Assembly (NCBI GenBank): GCA_034437555.1
Contig: DAOTTQ010000018.1
Location: forward strand, 1-64,000
Direction of reading: 5' to 3'
Origin: JANWYT01 sp034437555
GTDB taxonomy: Bacteria > Chloroflexota > Anaerolineae > Aggregatilineales > Phototrophicaceae
Length of the DNA: 64,000 bases
Shown here: piece by piece, positions 40,794 to 50,404 of the stretch
How positions within the stretch are numbered: position 1 is the first letter of the stretch
Layout of the letters: each line of letters starts with the position of its first letter
Made by a program: the position numbers and the translations under genes
The notes under the pieces: model-generated
Seen by the model: only the letters and a program-made list of their open reading frames with translations
Databases searched by the model: none
Told to the model about the DNA's origin: nothing

Positions 40794-42767
40794 CTAATCG
40801 GCTTTGATAAACTTGTTCCACCATTCCACCATTTCTTGAATACGGCGGATGCGATGGGTGGGTTCACCGCTTCGGCTAAGTTCGTGTCCTTCTCTTGGAA
40901 AGCGCACAAACCGCACTGTTTTTCCCATACGGTGTAAGTGCGTGAATAATTGCTCGCCTTGTTCAATGGGAACACGGAAATCATTTTCACTGTGAATAAT
41001 GAGTAAGGGTGTGTTCATGTTTTTAGCATACGCTAAAGGTGAACGTTCCCACAAAAACGCGGGGTCTTCATAAGGGGCAACGCCAAATTCGCTCTTAGCA
41101 AACGTGGGAATATCGGTTGTGCCATAAAAACTCGCCACGTTGTACACGCCACGTTGCGTTACTGCGCTCTTGAATACGTCCGTATGGGCAATTATCCACG
41201 CCACCATATAACCGCCGTAGCTTCCGCCTGTAATTGCCAGCCGTTCTTTATCGGCGATGCCTTGCTCAATGAGGGTATTTACGCCTGCCATGATGTCTGC
41301 CATAGCAATATTACCCCATTGATTGCCCAACGCCTTAATAAATGCGTCACCGTAGCCTTCGCTACCGCGTGGGTTGCAATAGAACACCACATAGCCCTGT
41401 GCCGCGTGCGTTTGCCATTCGTGCCACATGCCGCGCTCGTGATGACTCCACATGACGTGGGGACCCCCATGAATGTTGACGGCAAGCGGATAGGTTTTTG
41501 CTTCGTCATAGTCGGGGGGCAGGATGTACCACCCCTGTATTGCCACGCCTTCTTCATGGGTATAGCGCAGTTCATGGGTGGGTTGTACTTGTACTTCGTC
41601 TAGGAAGGCGCGGTTGATGTCGGTTAGGCGCGTTAGGCTTGCCTGATTAGCGTGCGAATAGAACAGGTTACTGGGGTTTTCGCTGTGTGATGCGGTAACC
41701 GCAATACTGCCGTCTTTCCCTGCGCTAATACCCGTAATAAACAAATCGGGGGCAATCAGCAGGTGTGCGCCGTCAAAGTCGGGGTGTGCCTGATAAATAT
41801 GGCAGCGACCTTCGGTTTGGGCAACCATCAGCACCGCGCCCTCGCTCGTCCACGCATGAGGGGCAATTACGCGGTCAATGCTGGCGTTTAGCACGCGCTC
41901 TTTGCCTGTTTTGATGTGACACGCCACCAGTTGAAACAGTGAAATCGCATCCGTACCGCTACGACGATTCATGGTGAGCCATTCGCCATTGGGTGAAATT
42001 CCCAAGTCCATTAGCGTGTATTCATCGTCCAGCAGGCGCGTTTCTGTGCCGCTTACAAGGTCAATCTCAAACACGCTTCCCCTACGCCAATACTCATCAC
42101 CGCCTACTTCGGCAATGCGTGTGCTATATAGGCGGTTGCCATCAGGTGACCACACAGGCGCGGTATAGTGTGCGTCTATGTGGGTGACGCGCTTTGCCAC
42201 TTGGTCAGCAATGCGTACTGTGTAAATTTGCGAATAGCGGTTGTCCAAGTAGTTTACGCCCTCACGATAAGGAATGTGCGTAATAACCATAGGGTCAAAG
42301 AAGGCGTTGCGTTCTTCTGGGGTGGCGCGTTTGGCTGTGCCTGCGTCCTCTTGGGTACGTTCTTCGGCATTCATTTTGCCCAAAAACGCAATCAACGCGC
42401 CATCTGCCGACCATGAAGGCTGGCTAACGCCGTTGATATGGGTGGTGATGGGGTAGGCTTCGCCACCGCGTCCACTCATAGGGAGCAAGAAAAGCTGTGG
42501 AAAACCAGAACGCCCCGATACAAACGCCAACGCATCGCCCTTAGGCGACCAACGCGGCTGACTGTCTTTATTGCCCCGTGTTAGCTGAAGGGGGGATTGT
42601 TTACCTTCAATGTCTATCAGCCAAATGTTGGTGGTGTAGTTGTTTTCTGTGGCGTTGGGTTGGGACTGTAGATACGCCACATAACGCCCATCGGGGCTAA
42701 GCTGTGGGTCTTCTAAATGCTTGATTTGGAGCAAGTCTTGGGTAGTGATTAGGCGTTTTTCGCCCAT
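40794..42767 (-). CDS. S9-family peptidase (acylaminoacyl-peptidase/dipeptidyl-peptidase-like)
   Basis: A 657-aa serine peptidase. Residues ~1-390 form a beta-propeller of TolB/WD40-like blades (PQLSPDGRYVAYL, PRWSPKGDALAF, PVWSPDGNRLYS), which gates access to short peptides. The C-terminal alpha/beta-hydrolase has NIHGGPHVMWSHH, the nucleophile Ser516 in TGGSYGGYM, the acid in HSENDFRVPIEQGEQ and the His in FPREGHELSR. No signal peptide is seen, so it is cytoplasmic and probably recycles peptides together with PepF. AAGGA lies about 9 bases before the ATG. It is monocistronic. Confidence 0.92.
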   Translation of the reverse strand: MGEKRLITTQDLLQIKHLEDPQLSPDGRYVAYLQSQPNATENNYTTNIWLIDIEGKQSPLQLTRGNKDSQPRWSPKGDALAFVSGRSGFPQLFLLPMSGRGGEAYPITTHINGVSQPSWSADGALIAFLGKMNAEERTQEDAGTAKRATPEERNAFFDPMVITHIPYREGVNYLDNRYSQIYTVRIADQVAKRVTHIDAHYTAPVWSPDGNRLYSTRIAEVGGDEYWRRGSVFEIDLVSGTETRLLDDEYTLMDLGISPNGEWLTMNRRSGTDAISLFQLVACHIKTGKERVLNASIDRVIAPHAWTSEGAVLMVAQTEGRCHIYQAHPDFDGAHLLIAPDLFITGISAGKDGSIAVTASHSENPSNLFYSHANQASLTRLTDINRAFLDEVQVQPTHELRYTHEEGVAIQGWYILPPDYDEAKTYPLAVNIHGGPHVMWSHHERGMWHEWQTHAAQGYVVFYCNPRGSEGYGDAFIKALGNQWGNIAMADIMAGVNTLIEQGIADKERLAITGGSYGGYMVAWIIAHTDVFKSAVTQRGVYNVASFYGTTDIPTFAKSEFGVAPYEDPAFLWERSPLAYAKNMNTPLLIIHSENDFRVPIEQGEQLFTHLHRMGKTVRFVRFPREGHELSRSGEPTHRIRRIQEMVEWWNKFIKAD

Positions 42768-42917
42768 AATGTCTAGTCCTTAGGTAATTTCGGTACGCTG
42801 TATTATAGCGGTTTTCATCGCAATACCCTATAACCGTTGTATAATAACCCGTAGTAACCCAACACAAACAAAAAGACAAACCCGAAGAATAAAGAATAGG
42901 AAGAAGAACAGCATCCT

Positions 42918-44435
42918 ATGGCACAAAGACAAGTACAGCAGGTCTTTAGAACACAACGCCCCAATGAAAACGTCTTGTTGATTACCCGCCGTCATTGGTG
43001 GGCATGGGTGCGCTGGCTTTTCTTGCCCATTGTTGCCGTCGTGGGCTTATGGATTTTAGCAGGGGCTGTCCCAGTATTGGCGGGCGTTTTGGTATTTGTA
43101 TCGTTGATATTTTTTGTGGCTTGCACGCTGTATCTGTATTTAGAGTGGGCAAATGACAGCATCATCATCACCGACCAGCGCATTGTCAGAATTACACAAA
43201 GCATTCTGGGGTTTAGCCAGCGTGTTAGTGATATTAACATTGCCAGTATTCAAGAAATTAACGCCGAGATTCCGCCGTTTAACCCTTTTGCGTGGATGTT
43301 TAACTATGGCTATATTGAGCTAAGAACGGCTGGAGAAGCAGGCAACATCTCCTTACAAATGATACCCGACCCCGAAGGCGTGCAAGACCTCATCCTAGAC
43401 GACTTTCGTAACCTAAAAGATTCACGCCAGCAACAACACCAAAACAACACAGAACGCGATGTGCAACAATGGATACAAGGGGGAAACACGCCCCAGCCGT
43501 TTCAGCCCTTAAACCCACCTTCGGTGACCAGCTTGTCCCGTTTAGAAACACCGCCATTTTCGCCCTTCACCAGCCATTTCACGCTTAAAGATGGCAGTAC
43601 CGTCTTTAGGAAGCACTGGTTTGTGTGGTTTCAGGGGGTGTTTGTGCCTCTTTTAGTCATTCTTGGCACAGTGATAGGCTTCTTTGCGTCACTTGCGCTG
43701 GGCGTGGGAGGCTTGGGGAGTGTGGTTTCTTTGGGCGTGTTTATCATTGCGGGCGCGTGGTTTTACTGGGCAGATTGGGACTGGCGGCACGATTATATGA
43801 TGGTTTCACACGCCACGCTGACCATTGTCCACCAACGCCCGCTTTGGCTACAAAACGAAAAAGACCAAGTGCTAATGAAGCAAATTGATAACGTTGTGGC
43901 AGAAACCAGTGGCTTTTGGAACAGAATTTGGGGCAAGGGAAGCGTGCAAATTGCCCTCATTGGCAGCAACACTTATAAAGAATTTAGAGATGTACAAGAC
44001 GCGCTCTTTGTCCAAAGCGAAATTATGCGTCGTCAGGGCATTGCAAAAAATCAGCAAACCCAAGACCTAGTGCAAAACCAACGGCAAATGATGGGCGATT
44101 ACATGACGACGTATCATCAAATGACAGGCGCACCTAACACGGCACAACAGCCTCCACAATACGAGCCTGCCCGACCCTTTGCTTCGTCATCACAGGATGC
44201 ACAGCGTCCGCCGATTGTGCCACAATCACGCCCCAACCTGTCACAAGGGCGACCCTATTCGCCCCCCGTACAGCCGCGCCCACAAGGGCAACAGCCCCAA
44301 CCGTCACCTTTTGGCACGCGCCCACAGGGGCAACCGCAACAGCCCCCTCAGCAACCGCCATTTGGCGCACGCCCCCAAACAGGGCAAGCCCCACCCCTTA
44401 GCACGCGCCCCATTCGCCCATCAAACAAGCGATAG
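42918..44435 (+). CDS. Membrane protein with two bacterial PH-like domains
   Basis: A 505-aa protein. Its first half has two helices (about residues 33-75) followed by a bPH-type domain (LEWANDSIIITDQRIVRI, GYIELRTAGEAGNISLQMIPDP). The second half repeats the layout: helices near 245-290, then DYMMVSHATLTIVHQRPLWL and a short SVQIALIG strand. The last ~115 residues are a Gln/Pro-rich low-complexity tail (PPQQPPFGARPQ), probably unstructured and cytoplasmic. Proteins with DUF304/bPH_2 domains are membrane-associated, with poorly known roles. The ribosome site is weak, AGGAAG being about 15 bases upstream. It is convergent with trmD; the stops are one base apart. Confidence 0.82.
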   Translation: MAQRQVQQVFRTQRPNENVLLITRRHWWAWVRWLFLPIVAVVGLWILAGAVPVLAGVLVFVSLIFFVACTLYLYLEWANDSIIITDQRIVRITQSILGFSQRVSDINIASIQEINAEIPPFNPFAWMFNYGYIELRTAGEAGNISLQMIPDPEGVQDLILDDFRNLKDSRQQQHQNNTERDVQQWIQGGNTPQPFQPLNPPSVTSLSRLETPPFSPFTSHFTLKDGSTVFRKHWFVWFQGVFVPLLVILGTVIGFFASLALGVGGLGSVVSLGVFIIAGAWFYWADWDWRHDYMMVSHATLTIVHQRPLWLQNEKDQVLMKQIDNVVAETSGFWNRIWGKGSVQIALIGSNTYKEFRDVQDALFVQSEIMRRQGIAKNQQTQDLVQNQRQMMGDYMTTYHQMTGAPNTAQQPPQYEPARPFASSSQDAQRPPIVPQSRPNLSQGRPYSPPVQPRPQGQQPQPSPFGTRPQGQPQQPPQQPPFGARPQTGQAPPLSTRPIRPSNKR

Positions 44436-44436
44436 G

Positions 44437-45183
44437 CTATTTAAGGGGGCGTTTTTGGGCGGCGTGTAGGGCAAATTCGGCTAGGGCGTAACGGTCTTCT
44501 TCAGAAAGTTGCGCCCTAGCCAGCAAATCGGGACGGCTTTCCCATGTAACGCGCAACGATTCACGCCTGCGCCAACGGGCAATCTCGGCGTGATTGCCTT
44601 GTGTTAGCACTTCTGGCACACTTAGCCCCCTAAATTCGGTGGGGCGCGTGTAGTGGGGGTGTTCTAGTAAGCCGTCGGCGTGGCTTTCGTTTTGCGCCCC
44701 ATCTTCCGCGCCTAGCACACCGTCTAATTGGCGCACAATGGCATCACTAATAACCATAGCAGCCAGTTCGCCGCCCGTGAGTACATAGTCCCCAAGGCTA
44801 ATATCATCAGTAGCCACCAATTGGCGCACGCGGTCATCAAAGCCCTCATAATGCCCACACAAAAAAATGATGCGTGGGTGTTGTGCCAATTCTAGGGCAA
44901 TGTGATGGTTAAACACGCGCCCCTGCGCCGATAGCAGAATGACAGGGCAAGCCTCTTGACCACGTACCGCTTCAACGGCACGCACTACCACATCGGCTTT
45001 CATCACCATGCCACCGCCCCCACCATAGGGCGTATCGTCCACTTGCCGATATTTCGTTTCGGTGTAATCGCGTATATCATGGGTATTAAACGCCAAGATG
45101 CCCCTATCACGGGCTTTCCACATCATGCTGTGGTTCATAGGCGCAAACATTTCTGGAAACAGCGTAAGAACGTCTATTTGCAT
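44437..45183 (-). CDS. trmD: tRNA (guanine-N1)-methyltransferase
   Basis: TrmD methylates G37 of tRNAs reading CNN codons and so prevents frameshifting. At 248 aa it is normal length. The diagnostic start IDVLTLFPEMF, VDDTPYGGGGGMVMK, the trefoil-knot SAM loop LCGHYEGFDDRV, SLGDYVLTGGELAAMV and YTRPTEFRGLSVPEVL are all present. No ribosome site is apparent before the ATG. Usual partners (rimM, rplS, rpsP) are absent here; the upstream neighbour is divergent, so trmD is isolated. Confidence 0.96.
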   Translation of the reverse strand: MQIDVLTLFPEMFAPMNHSMMWKARDRGILAFNTHDIRDYTETKYRQVDDTPYGGGGGMVMKADVVVRAVEAVRGQEACPVILLSAQGRVFNHHIALELAQHPRIIFLCGHYEGFDDRVRQLVATDDISLGDYVLTGGELAAMVISDAIVRQLDGVLGAEDGAQNESHADGLLEHPHYTRPTEFRGLSVPEVLTQGNHAEIARWRRRESLRVTWESRPDLLARAQLSEEDRYALAEFALHAAQKRPLK

Positions 45184-45253
45184 AGGTCAGGTATCCGTTA
45201 AAATACAGGGTGTTTTAAGGTGGCTTGCATTATAGCACACAGGAGAAAACCGA

Positions 45254-45652
45254 GTGAAATGGTCTTTTTGGTGGGTTTTAGTGGTGTTTAGCGTGGCGGG
45301 GTGCAATTTAACAGCAATGCCCCCGACACCGCTTCCCACGCCCGATTTACCCCAAGTAGAAATCCTAGACCCGCCCAACAATCGCCAAGTGGTTGAAGGC
45401 GTGGACTTTCCGATTGATATTTTAGCGCGAGATGCCACACAAGGCATTTCGTTGGTAGAGCTGTATGTGGACGGCGAAAAAGTGAATAGCGCAACGCCCT
45501 TCACCAATCCCGCCGAGCTAGTCTTTAGAGTGGAGATGAATTGGTTGGCGCAAGGGGTGGGCTTGCACGCCATCGAAGCGATAGCGTATCGCCCTAACGG
45601 GCAACAAAGTGACCCCTTTGTCATTACCATTGAAGTATTGGCGAAGCCATGA
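45254..45652 (+). CDS. Lipoprotein with one bacterial Ig-like domain
   Basis: A 132-aa lipoprotein beginning with GTG, with AGGAG 8 bases upstream. The signal peptide ends in the lipobox SVAGC, a Pro/Thr-rich linker follows, and the rest is one Ig-like domain of the Big_7 type (VEILDPPNNRQVVEG, ISLVELYVDG, LHAIEAIAYRPNG). It should sit on the outer face of the membrane. The next lipoprotein gene overlaps its stop by 4 bases, so the two probably act together; the function is unknown. Confidence 0.78.
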   Translation: MKWSFWWVLVVFSVAGCNLTAMPPTPLPTPDLPQVEILDPPNNRQVVEGVDFPIDILARDATQGISLVELYVDGEKVNSATPFTNPAELVFRVEMNWLAQGVGLHAIEAIAYRPNGQQSDPFVITIEVLAKP

Positions 45653-46854
45653 AGCCGCTTTTGGCATTGATTTTGGTGTGGGGGGTGGCGTGTACATCCA
45701 TAGATGCCCCCCCTCCCACGCTTGCGCCCTCGTTATGGGGAACAATTTACCCTATCGCAGAAGCCCCCCAAACGTTTGCGCCGTCTCTTATCAGTAACCC
45801 CGAAAACGACAGTGTTCTATTGGCATGGACAGCCCCCGATAGCCAAGAGGTGCGACATTATGCTTCTTTATTGCCTACTCGCCCCACCATTCTTGCACTC
45901 AATGCCAATGCACCGTTTTTGTATACGTTGTTGCCCGCCACCGCCACACACACACATCTCTTTTGGCTAGATAATGACCGCGACAGCAACGAGGTTCGCC
46001 TATTTACGGCACTCATTGGCAATGACCTAGTGGCTACCCTAGACTCCACACGCCTCTCTGGGGGGCGCACACCCACCTATAGCGCAATCAGCCTAAGCGA
46101 TGGCACCGTGCGCGTGGTATGGAGCGAAGGGGTTATGGGAGCAGAACTCCTGTATACCACCACGCTAGACGCACAAGGACGTAGCACGTTTGCCCAACGT
46201 ATCAATAGGGTGGCAGGCGCGCATCCTGCGCTTACCCGCGCCAATGATGGGCGAGTATGGCTGTTTTGGCTGGATGATGGCGCACTATGGCGAGCCTTAC
46301 TAACCGAAGAACAGCCCCAAGAAATGTTTCTGCTAGAGCGCGTGGAACGCCTATTAGATGCGCCTAACGTAGATGAGGGAGAACGGCTAGAAGCCTTTAG
46401 CGTTGCCCAAGATAGTGCGCGGTTTTATGCCTTTTGGCAAATTGTAGGGCGTGAGGGTGTACCGAGCTTACAAGTGGCTAGTGGAGGCGTGCTGGCTTCA
46501 ACGTGGAATCACCCGCGCTCCGTAGGCATCAGCGTGCTAGGGGGCAATGTGCAAACGGGCTTTAACAGCGGGGCGGTGAATGGCGCAATTTTTGGGGCGC
46601 AACCTGTGGGGTGGGGAACACCGCTTGAGGGACAACATCCTGTGCTGCCGATGGTAGCAACGCTAGGCGAGGACTTGGTGATGCTGTACTGGCGCAATGG
46701 CGAACCGATTGGCGCACAGACCTTGGCAAAAGTGGGCGTTTTATTTGGCGCACCCACCCTTACCACAGATGAGAGTCGGCATTTGTGGGTGGCGTGGTCA
46801 CAGCCCAAAGATGCCACCACCGCCACCCTCTATCTAACTGGCACGCGCCGTTAG
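45649..46854 (+). CDS. Lipoprotein, probable beta-propeller fold
   Basis: A 401-aa lipoprotein with lipobox WGVAC (Cys15) and no family that I recognise. Repeated blocks of Ser/Gly plus aromatic residues ending in W (LAWTAPDS, HLFWLDNDRD, RVVWSEG, VWLFWLDDG, FYAFWQIVG, VMLYWRNG, HLWVAWSQPKD) recur roughly every 50-60 residues. This is what a six- or seven-bladed sialidase-like propeller would give, though no Asp-box is clear. The ATG overlaps the stop of the Ig-like lipoprotein gene (ATGA). It ends in a 4-base convergent overlap with def. Confidence 0.72.
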   Translation: MKPLLALILVWGVACTSIDAPPPTLAPSLWGTIYPIAEAPQTFAPSLISNPENDSVLLAWTAPDSQEVRHYASLLPTRPTILALNANAPFLYTLLPATATHTHLFWLDNDRDSNEVRLFTALIGNDLVATLDSTRLSGGRTPTYSAISLSDGTVRVVWSEGVMGAELLYTTTLDAQGRSTFAQRINRVAGAHPALTRANDGRVWLFWLDDGALWRALLTEEQPQEMFLLERVERLLDAPNVDEGERLEAFSVAQDSARFYAFWQIVGREGVPSLQVASGGVLASTWNHPRSVGISVLGGNVQTGFNSGAVNGAIFGAQPVGWGTPLEGQHPVLPMVATLGEDLVMLYWRNGEPIGAQTLAKVGVLFGAPTLTTDESRHLWVAWSQPKDATTATLYLTGTRR

Positions 46855-47375
46855 TCTTTGGCTTTTTCGCTTGCTTTTTCGGGCTTCCAAACATCGTCGG
46901 TGCGGTCTGTGTATAAAATGCCGTCCAGGTGGTCAATTTCATGCTGGAATACGCGCGCAAACCAACCATCCGCTTTAATGCGAAAGTCTTTGCCATGGCG
47001 GTCTTGCCCCGTTACCACAACACTTTTATAGCGTTCTACTTCACCCAATAAATTAGGCAAAGACAAGCACCCTTCCACACCCGTAACCAGTTCACGGCTG
47101 GCTTTAATGATTTTGGGGTTGGCGATGGAGTAAATAACACCGGCATGTTTGCCATATTCTTTGCGGTCTTCTTCGGTGGTATCGGGCATGCGCACAATAA
47201 TCAGGCGTTGGCTTACTTCTACTTGAGGGGCAGCCAAGCCTATACCGGGCGCATCAAGCAGAGTTTCTATCATATCGTCTACTAGGGTTTGAAAGTTTGC
47301 GCCAAAGTCCATAACTTTAATGGCTTTTTTGCGTAAAACGGGGTTTGGGGGGGTAATGATGTGCTTAAGGCTCAT
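46851..47375 (-). CDS. def: Peptide deformylase
   Basis: Def removes the formyl group from nascent N-terminal Met. The 174-aa protein has all three motifs: GIGLAAPQ (44-51), EGCLSLP with metal-ligand Cys103, and QHEIDHLDG with His145, Glu146 and His149. It has no fmt neighbour. A 226-base leader upstream holds three consecutive hairpins; ribosome-site signals before the ATG are weak, so expression may depend on leader structure or on read-through from the R3H ATPase gene. Confidence 0.95.
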   Translation of the reverse strand: MSLKHIITPPNPVLRKKAIKVMDFGANFQTLVDDMIETLLDAPGIGLAAPQVEVSQRLIIVRMPDTTEEDRKEYGKHAGVIYSIANPKIIKASRELVTGVEGCLSLPNLLGEVERYKSVVVTGQDRHGKDFRIKADGWFARVFQHEIDHLDGILYTDRTDDVWKPEKASEKAKD

Positions 47376-47448
47376 AGAACTGTGCTTTCGTTAGCATAAT
47401 CGGGCGGTGATGAGCTTATTATAGCCTTACACGCCCCCCCTATAAATA

Positions 47449-47558
47449 CCAAAAGCCACCGAGGGGCGTGGTGGCTTTTGGAAAGAGGATAGGCTTTATC
47501 AGAAGTGACTACCAACTTCTGCCTACACTTATATTGTGCCACTTTGCACAATCTAGGC
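47449..47558 (-). other. Three consecutive hairpins in the leader of def
   Basis: Perfect inverted repeats lie side by side. The first is CCAAAAGCCACC / GGTGGCTTTTGG (47449-47481) and the second CAGAAGT / ACTTCTG (47500-47521). The third is ATTGTGC / GCACAAT nested in GCCTA / TAGGC (47521-47558). On the minus strand they follow the R3H gene and precede def. The 12-bp stem could be a terminator; the whole could be a structured leader. Confidence 0.6.
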
Positions 47559-47601
47559 GTAGTGACATTTGGCATACATTTAGGGTGATAGACGGGTTGA
47601 C

Positions 47602-49305
47602 TTAGTCGTCTTCGCCGTCATCGTCTCCACCAGAGTAAATGCGTACATGGCGGCGCGGTTCGTTGCCAAAGCTCTTTGAAATCAGTAATGCCTCACGCGC
47701 CATTTTATGCTGTTGACGGCGAATGTGCGATGCCTGAGGGGTAAGGATAATAGCTTCCTCACCGTTGCGAATGTTTTCAATCGCCTTTTCCATCTCAAGC
47801 ATCGCCATCCCAAAAGGGTCGTTTCGCTCCTGAAGGTTAAACACATCAATCAGGAAGTTTTCCATTTGGCTCACGGTGTTTGCCCGCAACACATAAATGG
47901 GCATCCCCCGCCGTTCTGCATCCAAAATTTGCTTGGGGCGGTTACGATAGTATTGCTTCATCGTCACCACAGCATTGGCTTCGTTAAGTTCTTCCGTCAC
48001 AACTAACGGCACGCTTAGGCGTTTGGAGGCTTGTAAGAGCCTGTTCTTTGCCACGCCATAGGCATACACAGTCATCAAGCGCAGTTTTTCTCTTACGCCT
48101 GGGTCTATCACCATGTCGGTTTTGTCCTCTGGTAAGTCGGGGTCACCTTTTACCAGTTTTGCCGATGGACGAGCGCGTTCGGGGTCGTGTCCGTTGTGTG
48201 TTCGTCCGTTGCCATTACGCCGTCCCCCACTATTGCTAGAGGGTTGGGGCATATCTCGGGCAAGCGGGTCTGCGTTCATGCCCTTTGCCACGCGGCTATC
48301 AGCTTCTAGTACCTTCTTTTCACGGCGGATTTGGTCGTTTTCATCGCGTGAGCGTTCTTCAACCATTATTTGCCGTCCGCGTAGCATCAAGTCCACGTCT
48401 ATCGACACATCCTCATGCACAATCATAATATGACGGGTTTGGATTTCTACCAACACCTGAAAGGTTGGGGGGGCGCGACGCTCTAGGACGGTTTTTTGTG
48501 TGTTGCGCCGTCTTGCTTCTTCATCGCTTAACGTAACGCTTTCAATACCCCCCACAAGGTCGGAGAGGGTTGGGTTTAGCATTAGATTTTCTAAAGTGTT
48601 ACCGTGTGCCGTGCCAATCAATTGCACGCCACGCTCGGCAATGGTACGGGCAGCTTGTGCTTCTAGCTCGCGCCCGATTTCGTCAATCACAATCACCTGT
48701 GGATTGTGGTTCTCTACTGCTTCAATCATCACTTCATGTTGGCGTTCGGGGTGCGATACTTGCATTCTCCGCGCCTTGCCTACCGCAGGATGGGGTACGT
48801 CACCATCACCCCCAATTTCATTAGAGGTATCAACAATGACAACACGCTTTTCTTCGGCAAGCACCCGCGCCGTTTCTCTTAGGAGCGTGGTTTTACCCAC
48901 ACCCGGCGCACCCAACATCAAAATATTCTTGCCACTTTTGACGAGTTCTTCGATGATGTCAATTGTGCCATACACAGCGCGACCAATACGGGTGGTTAAG
49001 CCCACAATTTCACCGCGTCTGTTACGCATTGCGCTAATACGGTGAAGTGTGCGTTCCATCCCTGCGCGGTTATCTGCGTCAAATTCACCAGTACGCGCGG
49101 TCATTGAGTCAATGTCCTCACGGGTGATTTCTTTGTCAGATAGCTCAATTTCGCCAAAGGTATAGCGTGCGGTGGGCAAACGCCCCAAATCCATGATAAT
49201 TTCCAGCAGTTCTTGCGTGTCGCCAAGTTCTTCCAGCGCATAGTTAATGTGCAAAGGCAATACGCGCTTTAGAACATGAATGTCGTCTGTTATGCGTTTT
49301 TCCAT
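47602..49305 (-). CDS. SpoIIIAA/Ycf45-like R3H-domain ATPase
   Basis: A 567-aa protein with an N-terminal RecA/AAA ATPase of the SpoIIIAA/Ycf45 type. Walker A is GAPGVGKTTLLRETAR, RVVIVDTSNEIGGDGD follows, and Walker B is QVIVIDEIGRELEAQAAR. A polar linker lies near residues 340-395 (Gly/Asn/Arg-rich). The C-terminal half carries an R3H-like nucleic-acid binding region near the end (MARLEMEKAIEN-type helix and SHIRRQQHKMAREALLISKS). The family is widespread in Cyanobacteria and Chloroflexota, with no firm role; binding of single-stranded nucleic acid is expected. It follows the GNAT-like gene by 13 bases, so they are co-transcribed. Confidence 0.85.
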   Translation of the reverse strand: MEKRITDDIHVLKRVLPLHINYALEELGDTQELLEIIMDLGRLPTARYTFGEIELSDKEITREDIDSMTARTGEFDADNRAGMERTLHRISAMRNRRGEIVGLTTRIGRAVYGTIDIIEELVKSGKNILMLGAPGVGKTTLLRETARVLAEEKRVVIVDTSNEIGGDGDVPHPAVGKARRMQVSHPERQHEVMIEAVENHNPQVIVIDEIGRELEAQAARTIAERGVQLIGTAHGNTLENLMLNPTLSDLVGGIESVTLSDEEARRRNTQKTVLERRAPPTFQVLVEIQTRHIMIVHEDVSIDVDLMLRGRQIMVEERSRDENDQIRREKKVLEADSRVAKGMNADPLARDMPQPSSNSGGRRNGNGRTHNGHDPERARPSAKLVKGDPDLPEDKTDMVIDPGVREKLRLMTVYAYGVAKNRLLQASKRLSVPLVVTEELNEANAVVTMKQYYRNRPKQILDAERRGMPIYVLRANTVSQMENFLIDVFNLQERNDPFGMAMLEMEKAIENIRNGEEAIILTPQASHIRRQQHKMAREALLISKSFGNEPRRHVRIYSGGDDDGEDD

Positions 49306-49318
49306 AGACGTTTGTTAG

Positions 49319-50272
49319 TCAGTCCTCATCATAGGGCTGCACCGGTGACCAGAAGGGGGGCGCAGCGTGTTTTGCGGTTTCTAAGTTACCTTGCATTTTT
49401 GTCCGCGCAAAGTTTGCCAACCGCACACCTGCGGCAATATGGCGCACCATCACGGCTTGTTCTGCAAAAGGTGTAAAATTCATGTCGCGCATCACATCGC
49501 CTAGCCAACCTTGATAGCTTCGCACGTTCACAAAAATCGGCACTTTACTAGCGCGTGCCATTCTGGCAATGGCACTGGTTAAAATGTCGCGTGCTTTCGG
49601 CATCATGTTTGGGTGAATAAAGGGCAACACATACACCCCACTTTTACCCTCACTGTAGGCAATATAGGCTTCCACATGCCCTTCATGGCGATACACCAAG
49701 CCCTGCATCTCGGATGAGGGGGTAGTAACAGACTGTTGAAGGGTAGGGATGGTGTGACAAATTAGCGACATAATGCCAATTTGGTCGTTTCCGCATTCTT
49801 CCGTCAGAGGCACTTGTTCTTGTGCATGTACGGGGTCATGCCGCCAAAGTGTTTGGCGCATGTAACAGGCAAAACGCGCTTGTCTCATCATTTCAAACAG
49901 GCGGTCATCTGTATTTACTTCGGCAATCAGCGCGTGTGCGCCGTGTTTGCCCGCTTCTTTTGCCATGGCATCTAGCATGTGTAGTAAGATGCCGTCGTCG
50001 GCTAAGTGGTCTAAATCGGGTGCAAGATAAAGCAGGTGCGCGTTTACATCTTCTGGGCGATAGCGAAACTGCCCCATAAGCTGTTCTTGGGGGCTACGCG
50101 CCAGTAAGGTATACGTTCCACGATTAAACAGAATGCTTGTCCAATAGGCACTAGATGTTTCATATGCATCTTGTGTAATGCCTATGTCACTATCCAAGAC
50201 CACCCCATGCCCACTTAAACGCCGTAAAACGGGCAAGTCTACCAATGTGATAGGTCTGGTTTCGGTTGTCAT
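49319..50272 (-). CDS. GNAT-like acetyltransferase-fold protein
   Basis: A 317-aa protein without clear catalytic motifs. The two halves each resemble a GNAT fold: LMGQFRYRPEDVNAHLLYL with HMLDAMAKEAGKHGAHALIA, and GHVEAYIAYSEGKSGVYVL with ARDILTSAIARMARASKVP. They end in MRDMNFTPFAEQAVMVRHIA, similar to the GNAT C-terminal strand. Whether it binds acetyl-CoA is uncertain. The ATG at 50272 begins MTTETRPITLVDLP, a usual GNAT start; GGAG lies 13 bases upstream, a long gap. It is the first gene of the operon with the R3H ATPase. Confidence 0.68.
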   Translation of the reverse strand: MTTETRPITLVDLPVLRRLSGHGVVLDSDIGITQDAYETSSAYWTSILFNRGTYTLLARSPQEQLMGQFRYRPEDVNAHLLYLAPDLDHLADDGILLHMLDAMAKEAGKHGAHALIAEVNTDDRLFEMMRQARFACYMRQTLWRHDPVHAQEQVPLTEECGNDQIGIMSLICHTIPTLQQSVTTPSSEMQGLVYRHEGHVEAYIAYSEGKSGVYVLPFIHPNMMPKARDILTSAIARMARASKVPIFVNVRSYQGWLGDVMRDMNFTPFAEQAVMVRHIAAGVRLANFARTKMQGNLETAKHAAPPFWSPVQPYDED

Positions 50273-50404
50273 CGCGCTACACTTTCTCCAATGGCGCGTT
50301 AATTCGGTCAACTATAGCACCGTTACGCACCTAATGCAATTTACCTGTTATAACACCCGTCCGCCTGCTTCGTTATTCTAACCCCACAAGAGAACGCTCT
50401 GATA

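Noticed and set aside
42768..42917. Divergent TATAAT-like boxes between the S9 peptidase and PH-domain genes
   Set aside because: Good -10 hexamers exist on both strands (for example plus 42840-42845), but no -35 or extended -10 lies at acceptable spacing, so no promoter was called.
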